Source: CAVSJA01 sp963728145 (GTDB taxonomy: Bacteria; Bacteroidota; Bacteroidia; Chitinophagales; Chitinophagaceae). From it: a stretch of 64,000 nt of DNA. Position numbers and translations under genes: made by a program. Location of the stretch: assembly GCA_963728145.1 (NCBI GenBank), contig CAVSJA010000004.1, forward strand, positions 152,248 through 216,247. The letters are read 5' to 3'. This document shows, one piece after another, positions 25,062-34,742 of the stretch; positions within the stretch are counted from its first letter, which is position 1, and every line of letters starts with the position of its first letter. The notes beneath the pieces were generated by a model. It was not told where the DNA came from and ran no database searches. It worked only from the letters and a program-made list of their open reading frames with translations.

Positions 25062-28000
25062 ATGTTTAAAAGATTTATTGAAAGACCGGTATTATCAACA
25101 GTTGTTTCTATCATATTGCTTTTATTAGGCGGTCTGTCATTGTACACACTTGCCCGTTACGCTGTTTCCCGATATTGCGCCGCCAAGTGTACAGGTAACT
25201 GCATTTTATCCCGGGGCCAATGCAGAAGTAGTAGCACGTTCAGTCGCCACTCCCATTGAAGAAGCCATCAATGGAGTGGAAAACATGACCTACATGACTT
25301 CCAATTCCAGTAATGATGGAAGCATGACATCTGAATGTTTATTTTGAACAGGGCACCGATCCGGATATTGCATCTGTTAACGTACAGAATCGTGTATCTA
25401 AAGCGGTGAGCCAGGTGCCGCAGGAAGTAGTGCAGTCGGGTATCTCCACCCAAAAAGTACAGAACAGCTTTATCATGTTTGTGGCCGTATCAAGCGATGA
25501 ACGCCGAACTAGTATGATGAGCTTTTCCTTGAAAACTATATCAAAATAAATCTTATTCCCGCAGGTACAGCGGGTACCCGGCGTCGGCCAGGCATTGGTA
25601 TTCGGCGCAAAGGATTATTCGATGCGCATCTGGTTAAAACCCGACCGGCTTATTGCCAATAATCTTTCTCCGCAGGATGTACTCAATGCAATCAGGGATC
25701 AAAACCTGGAAGCAGCACCCGGCCGCCTGGGACAAAGCAGTCCTGAATCATTTGAATATGTATTAAAATATAAGGGTAAATCAAACCAGGAATGAAGACT
25801 ACGAAAACTTTGTGATCAAAGGCCAACAATGATGGTTCAATGCTTCGGTTGAAGGATGTGGCACGAGTGGAGTTCGGCTCTTTTACTTATTCATCCAATA
25901 GCAGGATGGATGGAAAACCAGTATCTGGTTTTGGCGTTCTTCAAACAGCTGGTTCTAATGCCAATGATATACTTACAGAAGTGGAGAAACTGATGGATGA
26001 ATTTTCTGCTAACCTGCCAAAGGGCATAACAGACGACTACCATGTACAATTCGAAAGAGTTTTTGGATGCCTCTATTGACCAGGTAACGGAAACGCTGCT
26101 GATTGCATTTGGGCTTGTATTTCTGATGGTGTTCTATATTCCTGCAGGATTTTCGTTCTACAGCTTATTCCGGCTATTGCCGTACCTGTTGCCATTATCG
26201 GAACATTTTTCTTTTTGCAGGTATTTGGTTTTACACTTAACCTGCTTACTTTATTTGCATTGGTTTGGCAATTGGTATTGTGGTGGATGATGCGATAGTG
26301 GTGACGGAGGCAGTGCACAGCAAGATGGAACGAACAAAGTTGCCCGCCAGGAAAGCAACGATTGAATCAATGAAGGAAATATCGGGTGCCATTATATCCA
26401 TTACCTTGGTGATGGCAGCAGTATTTATACCTGTTGGATTTATGCAGGGTCCCGCAGGTGTGTTCTACAAACAGTTTGCTTTTACACTTGCTATTGCGAT
26501 TTTAATTTCTGCTGTGAATGCATTAACCCTCAGCCCTGCATTATGCGCTTTGTTTTTAAAGAACCCGCATAATGAAGAGGAGGGACAATGGCACAATGTG
26601 AAGAAAGGATTTGCGGGCACGCTTCTTCAATGGTTTTAATGCCGGATTTAAATCCATGACCAACAGATATATTCAAAGTTTGCGATTTCTTATACGCCAC
26701 AAATGGATTGCAATAACAGGACTGGTGGTTATATCTGCTGTCAGCTTTTGGATGGTAAAAAAAGCACCAACCGGCTTTATTCCAACCGAAGATCAGGGTT
26801 TCGTTTTATATGCTGTGAATACACCTCCGGGCAGTTCATTAGACAGAACACGCCAGGCTACTGAAGCAATAGACAGTATTATCAGAAAAGAACCCGGCAA
26901 CCGATCACCTGTATGCTATTGACGGTTTGAATTTCATCAGCTTTTCCAATGCATCTTCCTACGCTACCGGTTTTATCAGGTTGAAAGATTATGATAAAAG
27001 GGAGCCGATGAAAGAATCCCGATCAAATAGCCAGGCATGCTGACACAAAAGGTAAGCCAGGTAAAAGGAGCCAGTACCTTCTTCTTCAATTTTCCAACCG
27101 TGCAGGGCTTTGGTAATGTAAGTGGTTTTGAGTTTATGCTGCAGGACAGAACGAATGGTCCTTTGGATAAACTTGGGCAATACCGCTAATGCTTTTATTG
27201 GTGCATTGATGCAGCGAAAAGAAATTGCTTATGCTTTTTCAACGTTTTGCGGCCGGCAATCCCGCAGTATATGATGGAAGTGGATAATCTAAAAGCAAAG
27301 CAATTGGGAGTTTCTGTTAGTGAACTGATGCAAACGATGCAGATCTATTATGGAAGCAGCTTTGTTTCGGATTTTAACCGGTTTGGAAAATATTACCGCG
27401 TGATGGCACAGGCTGATATTCCTTACCGTGCTGATGTCAGGTTCCTTGGATGGAATTTACGTAAAGAATAATCTTGGTGAAATGGTTCCGGCTAAAACAT
27501 TGGTATCATTAAAACGTGTATATGGACCGGAAACGGTAACACGTAATAACCTGTTTAATGCTGTTACGATTAATGGAATACCTAAACCCGGCTACAGTAC
27601 AGGCGATGCCATTAAAGCCGTGGAGGAAACAGCAAAACAGGTATTGCCGCGAGGATTTGCTTATGAATGGACGGGTGTAACAAAAGAAGAAATTAAAACA
27701 GGCGATCAAACTGCATTTATCTTTTTGCTGAGCGTGATATTTGTGTTTTTCCTGCTGGCTGCGCAATATGAAAGTTATATTCTGCCACTTGCAGTCATAT
27801 TCACGGTTCCCACGGCATATTGGGTGTGTTTGCATTTATTGGTTTTGCAGGCATTGAAAACAATATTTATGTGCAGATAGGAATGATCATGCTGGTGGGT
27901 CTGCTGTCTAAGAATGCTATTTTGATTGTGGAATATGCAGTGCAGCGGCGAAGGGCGGGTATGGGATTGGTTGAATCGGCGCTGGAGGCATCAAAGCTCA

Positions 28001-28248
28001 GGCTTCGTCCCATTTTGATGACTTCATTTGCTTTTATCGTGGGATTGCTTCCGCTCACATGGTCAACTGGCGCTTCTGCTCTGGGCAATCATTCAATAAG
28101 TATAAGCGCTATTGGCGGTATGCTTACAGGGGTTATTCTCGGCGTATTCATCATTCCTGTTTTGTTTGTCATCTTCCAGTACCTGCATGAAAAGATTGGA
28201 AGAGAGAAAGGAAGAAACAGTTGTTTCATTGGCAGAATAAATTTTTGA
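25062..28248 (+). pseudogene. RND (HAE1/AcrB-type) efflux permease, multiply frameshifted
   Basis: A full-length permease of about 1060 codons is readable across three frames. It starts MFKRFIERPVLSTVVSIILL and includes GANAEVVARSVATPIEEAIN, LLTLFAL, the transmembrane-4 proton relay GIVVDDAIVVTEAV (double Asp present) and GPAGVFYKQFAFTLAIAI. The end contains GLLSKNAILIVEYA and RPILMTSFAFIVGLLPL. Frame changes are seen near 25153, 25330, 25505-25560, 25790, 25830, 26045, 26145, 26260, 26625, 26898, 27005-27040, 27170, 27240, 27445 and 27815. Most are single extra bases next to a short homopolymer. Few or no in-frame stop substitutions are apparent. It lies between the adaptor and the intact outer-membrane channel. 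Confidence 0.88.
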
Positions 28249-28259
28249 GCATAAATAAT

Positions 28260-29687
28260 ATGATCATGATACGAAAAATAACCAGGAAAGAGTTTTGGAT
28301 TGTTTCATTGTTTATGATCCTTATTTCAGCATGCAAGATTGGAAAAGAGTATCAACGACCGGAACTTGAATTACCTCAACAGTTTAATAATGTAAGCTTT
28401 GCTGATACCAGCAGTATTGCAGATATCGAATGGAATAAATTCTTTACGGATCCGGATTTGCTGAACCTTATTGATAAAGGCATAAAATATAACCATGATC
28501 TACTGATCGCTTTGAATAGAATTAGCATTGCACAGCGAAGGGTCAACCATTCAAAAGCATTGAATCATCCAGAGGTCAATCTTAATGTGTCCGGTCAGAT
28601 TACGCGTCCATCGGATAATAGTCTGAATGGTATCAGCATTAAAAATTTCCTTGGTACGAGTCATCTTGAAAATTATACAGCAACTGTAGGCTTATCATGG
28701 GAAGCTGACATTTGGGGCAGGCTTCGCAATCAAAAAGAAGCAACGCTTGCTCAATACCTTCAGACTTATGAAGCCGCAAAGGCTGTACAAACGCAGTTGG
28801 TTGCGGATATCGCTCAAGGCTATTATAATCTCCTCATGTTGGATAAGCAATTGGAGATATCCCGAAAGAATTTTTTGATCACCGATACTTTCGTCGTAGC
28901 AACACAACTATTAAAAGATGCAGGATTGTCAACGGCCCTTGCTGTGGAAGCGGCTGCAGCGCAGCGCCAGGCAACATCTTTAATAATTCTGCAGATCGAA
29001 GAAAGTGTTGCGCTCCAGGAAAATGCTTTGCAGGTGCTGACGGGCCAGCTTCCGGGAACCATTAAACGCAATTCAGGTTTGAACGATTTTGTGTTTGCCA
29101 CAGATCTTTCTTCGGGACTTCCAGCTTCAATAGTAAGTCGTCGCCCGGATGTCCGGTCAAACGAAATGGCATTGGTTGCAGCAAATGCGCAGATCGGCAT
29201 TGCACAAGCAAATATGTACCCGGCGCTGAATATCACTGCAGGCATCGGTCTTGAGTCGTTTAAATCAAGTAACTGGTTTAATATTCCCGGTTCCTTATTT
29301 GGTTTCGCAGCGGGAACAATTGCACAACCCCTTCTCAACAGGCGTCGACTCAAAACTGATTTTGAAATTTCCAAATTGCAAAGAGATGAAACAGTCATTC
29401 AATTCAGGCAATCCGTGTTGCTGGCAGTTGGGGAGGTATCTGATGCATTATTACAAGCGGAAAAACTAAAGCAACAGCAAGAGATCGCAAAAGCACGTAT
29501 TGACACCTTGCATCGTGCTGTCTTCAACGCCCGCTTATTATTTAAGAGTGATATGGCTATTTATCTCGAAGTCCTGGCTGCACAGTCGAATGCTTTGCAG
29601 GCTGAATTGGAACTAGCCGCGATTCAGCGCAGACAATTAGGCACGACTGTGGAGTTGTATCGTGCGTTGGGTGGAGGATGGAGGTGA
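28260..29687 (+). CDS. RND efflux outer-membrane channel lipoprotein (NodT/OprM family)
   Basis: 475 residues from ATG at 28260 (alternative 28266); the TTG-led form to 28221 overlaps the permease end. Lipoprotein signal LFMILISACKIGKEYQRP, the usual CxxGPDYxxP region of this family. The protein has the two TolC-like helical repeats (DLLIALNRISIAQRRVNHSK; GLSTALAVEAAAAQRQATSL) and the marker SIVSRRPDVRSNEMALVAAN followed by AQANMYPALNITAGI. It forms the trimeric exit duct for the upstream pump. Unlike the adaptor and permease it has no frameshift. Confidence 0.93.
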   Translation: MIMIRKITRKEFWIVSLFMILISACKIGKEYQRPELELPQQFNNVSFADTSSIADIEWNKFFTDPDLLNLIDKGIKYNHDLLIALNRISIAQRRVNHSKALNHPEVNLNVSGQITRPSDNSLNGISIKNFLGTSHLENYTATVGLSWEADIWGRLRNQKEATLAQYLQTYEAAKAVQTQLVADIAQGYYNLLMLDKQLEISRKNFLITDTFVVATQLLKDAGLSTALAVEAAAAQRQATSLIILQIEESVALQENALQVLTGQLPGTIKRNSGLNDFVFATDLSSGLPASIVSRRPDVRSNEMALVAANAQIGIAQANMYPALNITAGIGLESFKSSNWFNIPGSLFGFAAGTIAQPLLNRRRLKTDFEISKLQRDETVIQFRQSVLLAVGEVSDALLQAEKLKQQQEIAKARIDTLHRAVFNARLLFKSDMAIYLEVLAAQSNALQAELELAAIQRRQLGTTVELYRALGGGWR

Positions 29688-29703
29688 TGGGGAAGGTCCT
29701 AGG

Positions 29704-29752
29704 GTTGGCAAGGTTGACAAGGTTGACAAGGTTGTTCCCGCTTTCGCGGGAA
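29704..29752. repeat. Short GTTGRCAAG array ending in a hairpin
   Basis: GTTGGCAAG plus two GTTGACAAG units (29704-29730), then a perfect 7-bp hairpin TTCCCGC-TTTC-GCGGGAA (29735-29752) after the channel gene. It may serve as the operon's terminator although no T run follows. Confidence 0.75.
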
Positions 29753-29784
29753 TGCAAGGTTGAAAAGTTTTGCGAACTGATTTT

Positions 29785-30606
29785 ATGAATAATAAATCTG
29801 CGTCTAAAAAGCCTTTCGATTTTTCAGGATCAGCGGCGGCGCAATATGATTACTATTTGGGGCCGCTGTTTTTTGAACCTTATGCGATCGAAGTTGCGAA
29901 TCGAATTGACGCGTCAGTTGTTGAAACTGCGCTTGAACTTGCTGCTGGTACAGGAATAGTGACGCGACATTTGTGGAAATTGTTGTCAAAGAAAGCAAGA
30001 CTAATTGCATCTGATATCAGCACCGATATGCTTGAAATTGCAAAGGAGAAGTTGAAGGGAGAGAATATCGAATGGCAGATCATCGACGCAAATAAACTGC
30101 CTTTCGAAGATAATAGTATCGACCTGATCGTTTGTTGCTTTGGTTACATGTTTGTGCCTGATAGGATAAGAGCTTATTCCGAGGCCCTACGAGTTTTAAA
30201 ACCGAATGGCATGCTATTGATTTCTACATGGGACAAACTGGAAACATCAGGAATATCGAGTATTTATCGTGATATCGTGAAGAAGTATCTCCCAGGTCCT
30301 CTGCCGGAATCCTACCGTCTTCCAACTTCGATGCATGACGATGTAGAGATCAAAAACAATTTAGAACAAGTCGGTTTTTCAAGGATTTGGATTGCGAAAG
30401 TAAAAAAACTCTCATATAGCCCCTCTGCAAAGTTTGCTACGGAAGCGCTGACGCAGGGAGGTGTTATATACGACGATATAATGCGCATTAATCCGGCCTG
30501 GATGGATGAAATAAGAGCAGAGCTGGAAAAACAATTGACGGCGAAATTCGGATCGGCCCCAATGACAGCTCCGATGAGTGCATTGATAACACAAGCCTGG
30601 AAATAA
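29785..30606 (+). CDS. Class I SAM-dependent methyltransferase
   Basis: 273 residues from ATG at 29785 (a TTG-led five-codon extension was rejected). SAM motif I is ALELAAGTGIVTR (49-61), motif II LIASDISTDMLEIAK and post-motif FEDNSIDLIVCCFGYMFVPD, followed by ALRVLKPNGMLLISTW. This is the UbiE/Methyltransf_11 type acting on small molecules. No neighbour suggests a substrate. Confidence 0.85.
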   Translation: MNNKSASKKPFDFSGSAAAQYDYYLGPLFFEPYAIEVANRIDASVVETALELAAGTGIVTRHLWKLLSKKARLIASDISTDMLEIAKEKLKGENIEWQIIDANKLPFEDNSIDLIVCCFGYMFVPDRIRAYSEALRVLKPNGMLLISTWDKLETSGISSIYRDIVKKYLPGPLPESYRLPTSMHDDVEIKNNLEQVGFSRIWIAKVKKLSYSPSAKFATEALTQGGVIYDDIMRINPAWMDEIRAELEKQLTAKFGSAPMTAPMSALITQAWK

Positions 30607-30672
30607 TATCAAAAAATAATTTATACCGCTTGGGAATTCAGGTTTGATCTAAACACAATTGGAAACTATTTT

Positions 30673-31947
30673 TTACTTAACTACCTTGCCATTCTTCATC
30701 ACAAAACTTACTTTCTCCATTACTTTAATATCCTGAAGCGGGTCGCCGTCAACGGCAATAATATCTGCCATAGCAGATTTGCTTATTTCACCCAGCACAC
30801 CAGTCTTGTTTAATAACTCTGCCGCAACCGTTGTAGCGGATTTAATTGCCTGCATCGGCGTCATGCCCCACTGAACGTAAAAAGAAAATTCCCGGCCTTG
30901 CGGAACCTTATCCCAATCAAAGCCACCGACATCTGTTCCAAAAGCAATCTTCACACCTTTACTTAACGCTTTCTTAAAAACCTGCGGTATTGTCTTAAGC
31001 ATTTGCAGGTTTATTGAGTTACCCGCTCTTGCTCTTCCTTCCGCAACAAAGTCAAGAACCGTAATCGTAGGACACCAGTATGCATTCTTCTTTATCATCA
31101 GGTCCATGCATTCTTCATCCATGGCAAAACCATGTTCAATCGTTCTTGCGCCAGCGTTGAGTGAATAAATAATTCCATCGCGGGTTACAGCATGTGCTGC
31201 AAGAAATTTCCCTGAGTTTATGGTTTCATCAGCAATCGCATCAATTTCAGCTTTGGTAAAGTTTGCACGGCTACGGTAGCTGCTATCAGGAAGACGATAA
31301 TAACCACGGTCTGCATAAATCTTTATCCAGTCGGCGCCATAGCTGATCTGTTCGCGGACAGCTTTCCTTGCTTCATCAGCACCAGTGATTTCCTGCAAAC
31401 CTTTGGGCATATGCAGCTCCCAACTATAATCTGCATTACCCAGAAGATAATGTCCTGTTGTATTGATGGCTCTTGTTGAAACAAACATTCTCGGTCCAGG
31501 GATCACGTTATTGTTGATCGCTTTTTTCAAATCCACATCAGCATACATGGCGCCTTCGGTTTCCAGGTCGCGAATTGTAGTAAATCCATTCATCAATGCG
31601 ATCTTACACGCTACGCTTGCGCGCAAAGTGCGATAAGGAATACTTTCTTTCAATATCTGTTCAGCATAATCTTCGGCAGTAATATCCCCTTGCAACAAAA
31701 CGTGAGTGTGGCAATCAATCAAACCCGGAAGTACGGTCTTATTATTCAAGTCAATCACTGTTGCATTTCCGGGAATAGCCGATTGCTCTACAATATCCCT
31801 GATTATGTTGCCTTCAATGAGGATGGCTTTGTTGAGAAGTGGCTGGTTGCTTTTGCCGTCAATCAGCTTGCCACATTTGATTGCGGTGATTTGTGAAGTA
31901 GCAACAATGGCATAGAGGAGAAAACCTGCAGTTAATAGAATTCTCAT
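30673..31947 (-). CDS. Exported amidohydrolase (imidazolonepropionase-like)
   Basis: 424 residues with a signal peptide (MRILLTAGFLLYAIVATSQ). The metal-dependent amidohydrolase fold is shown by VLPGLIDCHTHV (His80, His82), Lys209 in DWIKIYADRG (possible carbamylated ligand), His252 in FLAAHAVTRDG, His272 in TIEHGF and Asp339 in FGTDVGG. The C-terminal MADIIAVDGDPLQDI and MKNGKVV are usual for the family. Many such periplasmic Bacteroidota enzymes hydrolyse dipeptides or cyclic amides; substrate not determinable here. Confidence 0.9.
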   Translation of the reverse strand: MRILLTAGFLLYAIVATSQITAIKCGKLIDGKSNQPLLNKAILIEGNIIRDIVEQSAIPGNATVIDLNNKTVLPGLIDCHTHVLLQGDITAEDYAEQILKESIPYRTLRASVACKIALMNGFTTIRDLETEGAMYADVDLKKAINNNVIPGPRMFVSTRAINTTGHYLLGNADYSWELHMPKGLQEITGADEARKAVREQISYGADWIKIYADRGYYRLPDSSYRSRANFTKAEIDAIADETINSGKFLAAHAVTRDGIIYSLNAGARTIEHGFAMDEECMDLMIKKNAYWCPTITVLDFVAEGRARAGNSINLQMLKTIPQVFKKALSKGVKIAFGTDVGGFDWDKVPQGREFSFYVQWGMTPMQAIKSATTVAAELLNKTGVLGEISKSAMADIIAVDGDPLQDIKVMEKVSFVMKNGKVVK

Positions 31948-31992
31948 GCAATTAGTTTTGAGAAGAAGGTACGATAAATTTTAGACGAGGAG

Positions 31993-32991
31993 TCAAACCA
32001 ACGCTTCCTTATTGTACTTACTCCTGTATTCCAGGGGAGACATTCCCGTTATCCTTCTGAATACCTCACGAAATGCTTTCACATCTGAATAACCAACTTC
32101 ATACATCACTTCATTGATCGTTTTTCTTGTGGTTTCAAATGCTTTCTTGGCTGATTCTATTTTTACTCTTTGAGAATATTCAACAGGTGTATTGCCGGTG
32201 GCTTTGATAAATCTTCTATCGAAGTTTCTTCTACCGACAGCAAACCTGGAAGACAGGGTTTCGATAGAAATTCTTTCGTCAAGATTGTTTTCAATATATG
32301 CCTGTGCTTTCTTCACCACTTCGTCACCGTGCAGCTTTTGACCTTTGAATATCGTAAATGAAGATTGGCTCTGCCTGTCCATTTCAATCTGGAATACTTT
32401 GGAACAGAAGATTGCCGTTTGCCTGTCGTAATATTTCTCTATTAAATAAAGGATCAGATTCAAGAAGGAGTAGGCACCCCCATTGGTATAAATTCCATTT
32501 TCATCGGTAATTATCTTATCGGTTTCTAAATCCACTTCAGGAAACATGGATCGGAAATTTTCAGCCACGGCCCAATGTGTAGAGCAGGTTTTTCCGTCCA
32601 GCAAACCCGATGAGGCAAGCAGGAATGCGCCGGTGCAGATGCTGGCAATTTCTGCACCGTTCTTATATTGTTTCACCATCCAATCAGTCACTAATCTATT
32701 TTCCTTCACCGCCTTTTCATAATTGTAGTTCAATGAAGGAATGATAATGAGATTGGTTTTCGATATAGCAGAAATATGCGTGTGCGGTTTTACTGAGAAA
32801 AGACCATTATAGAAGTCTACTTTTTTTGAAACAGCGGCGAGTTCGATCTTAAACAATTCCCGTTTTCTATGTTCTTTCCCCGCAGGGGTCTGCGACCAAT
32901 ATTGATTTGCCCTGGTAAATATTTTATAAGAGCCGACAATGCTGCTCAGGTTATTTTCTCCCTCTGGAACAAGTATGGTAAGGTGTTTCAT
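31993..32991 (-). CDS. GlxA-type AraC regulator with DJ-1/PfpI domain
   Basis: 332 residues from ATG at 32991 (MKHLTILVPEG); the 31-codon upstream extension to 33084 has no domain content. N-terminal DJ-1/PfpI domain (about 1-190) with the nucleophile-elbow-like IASICTGAFLLASSGLLDG and STHWAVAENF. C-terminal AraC helix-turn-helix pair from about 225 (LSSRFAVGRRNFDRRFIKAT; INEVMYEVGYSDVKAFREVF) ending MSPLEYRSKY. It diverges from the SRPBCC gene pair (137 bp between starts), a likely target. Ligand unknown. Confidence 0.9.
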   Translation of the reverse strand: MKHLTILVPEGENNLSSIVGSYKIFTRANQYWSQTPAGKEHRKRELFKIELAAVSKKVDFYNGLFSVKPHTHISAISKTNLIIIPSLNYNYEKAVKENRLVTDWMVKQYKNGAEIASICTGAFLLASSGLLDGKTCSTHWAVAENFRSMFPEVDLETDKIITDENGIYTNGGAYSFLNLILYLIEKYYDRQTAIFCSKVFQIEMDRQSQSSFTIFKGQKLHGDEVVKKAQAYIENNLDERISIETLSSRFAVGRRNFDRRFIKATGNTPVEYSQRVKIESAKKAFETTRKTINEVMYEVGYSDVKAFREVFRRITGMSPLEYRSKYNKEALV

Positions 32992-33127
32992 CAAAATCCT
33001 TTTGACAAAGATAAAGGATTGATTTGTCCAAATCAACCCGCCAGAATGTCCATTTGGCACCCTGTCCTGGCGATATTTAGACAATACCTTTGGGTAAGAG
33101 TATTTACAAACTTTAAAACGAAATAAA

Positions 33128-33622
33128 ATGGTAACAAAAGATTTTACCGCGACGATTCTGGTTGATCAAACTCCGACCGACGTCTTCAACGCCATCAATA
33201 ATGTAAGAGGATGGTGGTCGGAAAATATTGAAGGTGGTACCGAAAAACTCAATGATGAGTTTGACTATCGTTACCAGGACGTTCATAGCTGCAGGATGCG
33301 GTTGATAGAGTCTGTACCTGGTAAGAAAGTTGTTTGGCTTGTTTTGGACAACTATTTCAATTTTACTAAGGATAAAACCGAATGGAAGAATACAAAGGTC
33401 ATTTTTGAAATTTCTAAGAAGGGTAATCAGACAGAACTTCATTTCACCCACCAGGGCCTTGTTCCCGAATATGAATGCTACGAAGCATGCAGGCAGGGAT
33501 GGACAAAGTATATCACCGGTAGTTTATATAACCTGCTCACAAAGGGTAAGGGTCAGCCGAATCCCAAAGAGGGGGGCTTTAATGAAGAGTTAGTTGAAAA
33601 ATTAAAATTGAAGGCCCAGTAA
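33128..33622 (+). CDS. SRPBCC (AHSA1/START-like) domain protein
   Basis: 164 residues. N-terminal FTATILVDQTPTDVFNAINN, the repeated VRGWWSENIEGGT and the C-terminal GLVPEYECYEACRQGWTKYI match the SRPBCC/AHSA1-type ligand-binding fold. The next gene is a paralogue with the same layout (VKAWWTENLEG; GLVPEIECFDACSNAWGDYI), 19 bp downstream, so the two form an operon arising from tandem duplication. Such proteins bind small hydrophobic molecules or act as stress-related co-chaperones; role here unknown. Confidence 0.85.
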   Translation: MVTKDFTATILVDQTPTDVFNAINNVRGWWSENIEGGTEKLNDEFDYRYQDVHSCRMRLIESVPGKKVVWLVLDNYFNFTKDKTEWKNTKVIFEISKKGNQTELHFTHQGLVPEYECYEACRQGWTKYITGSLYNLLTKGKGQPNPKEGGFNEELVEKLKLKAQ

Positions 33623-33641
33623 ACATCTAAAAAAATAAATC

Positions 33642-34448
33642 ATGGCAAATCAAAATTTCTCTGTGTCTTTCTTAGTAGACCAGAGGCCGGGAGAGGTATT
33701 TGCTGCCGTCAATAATGTTAAAGCCTGGTGGACAGAAAATCTCGAAGGCAATTCGCAAAAATTAAATGATGAATTTGAAGTTCGTTTTGGAGATGTCCAT
33801 TATTCGAAACAGAAATTAATAGAACTAGTACCAGATAAGAAAGTCGTTTGGCTCGTAACGGATAGCAAGCTTAATTTTTTGAAAGATAAAAGCGAATGGA
33901 CGGGTACTAAGGTCAGTTTTGAAGTGGCTGAACAAGACAGTAAGACTCAGTTACGATTTACTCATTTTGGCCTGGTACCCGAAATCGAATGTTTTGATGC
34001 ATGTTCAAATGCCTGGGGCGACTATATAAATCATAGTTTGCGGGCTTTGATCACTGCAAGTAATGGGAAGGCGAACTCGAATGGAAAACCGTACAAAACC
34101 CAGGAAGTAGCCGCAAGATTCAACGAGCTTGCTCAGCAGGAAAAATGGTTTGAGATCCAGGATGAGTTATTTGCAGACAATGTAAAGAGTATTGAACCTC
34201 CGACGGCGAAATTCCTGCCGAATGCCGAAGGCAAGCTTGCTGTTCGCAAAAAAGGGGAAGATTGGGTGAAAAGAGTAGAAGCAGCACATCATAGAAGCAC
34301 AAGCGAACCACTTGTCGCCGGAAATCATTTTGTGGTTAGAAGAGAAGTAGATATTACAGTTCAGGGACTGGGAAGAATCCAGTTCAACCAGTTGATGGTC
34401 TACGACGTAAGAGAAGGGAAAATTGTATTGGAACAATTCTTTTATTGA
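33642..34448 (+). CDS. SRPBCC - SnoaL-like domain fusion
   Basis: 268 residues. Residues 1-145 are a SRPBCC domain closely related to the preceding protein. After a short linker (SNGKANSNGKPYKT) residues about 150-268 form a SnoaL-like/NTF2 domain (EVAARFNELAQQEKWFEIQD; LFADNVKSIEPP; HFVVRREVDITVQGLGRIQF; LMVYDVREGKIVLEQFFY). Both halves are small-molecule-binding alpha+beta cones. The fusion suggests the two domains handle the same compound or regulate each other. A clear terminator follows. Confidence 0.85.
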   Translation: MANQNFSVSFLVDQRPGEVFAAVNNVKAWWTENLEGNSQKLNDEFEVRFGDVHYSKQKLIELVPDKKVVWLVTDSKLNFLKDKSEWTGTKVSFEVAEQDSKTQLRFTHFGLVPEIECFDACSNAWGDYINHSLRALITASNGKANSNGKPYKTQEVAARFNELAQQEKWFEIQDELFADNVKSIEPPTAKFLPNAEGKLAVRKKGEDWVKRVEAAHHRSTSEPLVAGNHFVVRREVDITVQGLGRIQFNQLMVYDVREGKIVLEQFFY

Positions 34449-34493
34449 GAAAAGCTTTCTCTTAAGACAGAGCCGCTAATAATCTGCCAAAAA

Positions 34494-34525
34494 TAAAAAA
34501 CTCAATCACGTGATTGAGTTTTTTT
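34494..34525. terminator. Terminator hairpin of the ACTCAATC family
   Basis: A perfect stem CTCAATCAC/GTGATTGAG flanked by A6 and T7, 46 bp after the SRPBCC-SnoaL stop. The same ACTCAATC...GATTGAGT stem recurs twice beside the tRNA-Leu gene near 38.85 and 38.97 kb. Confidence 0.9.
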
Positions 34526-34742
34526 ACGACATATGATCCCGCGTTTGTGGGATGTATATCGCGAGCCATTCTATCTAAATAACAAAACTCACTCTTCAAT
34601 TTGACCCAGGTTTGCAAAGAGCAGCCATTTTTAGCCGCCTTCCTTTGCGTAATCAATCGGTTTTTCAGAATATCCTACTTTTTAGGGATAAGCGCACAAC
34701 TACGTGGAAGCTAACTTAGCCTAACTTTTAAAACAACCAAAT

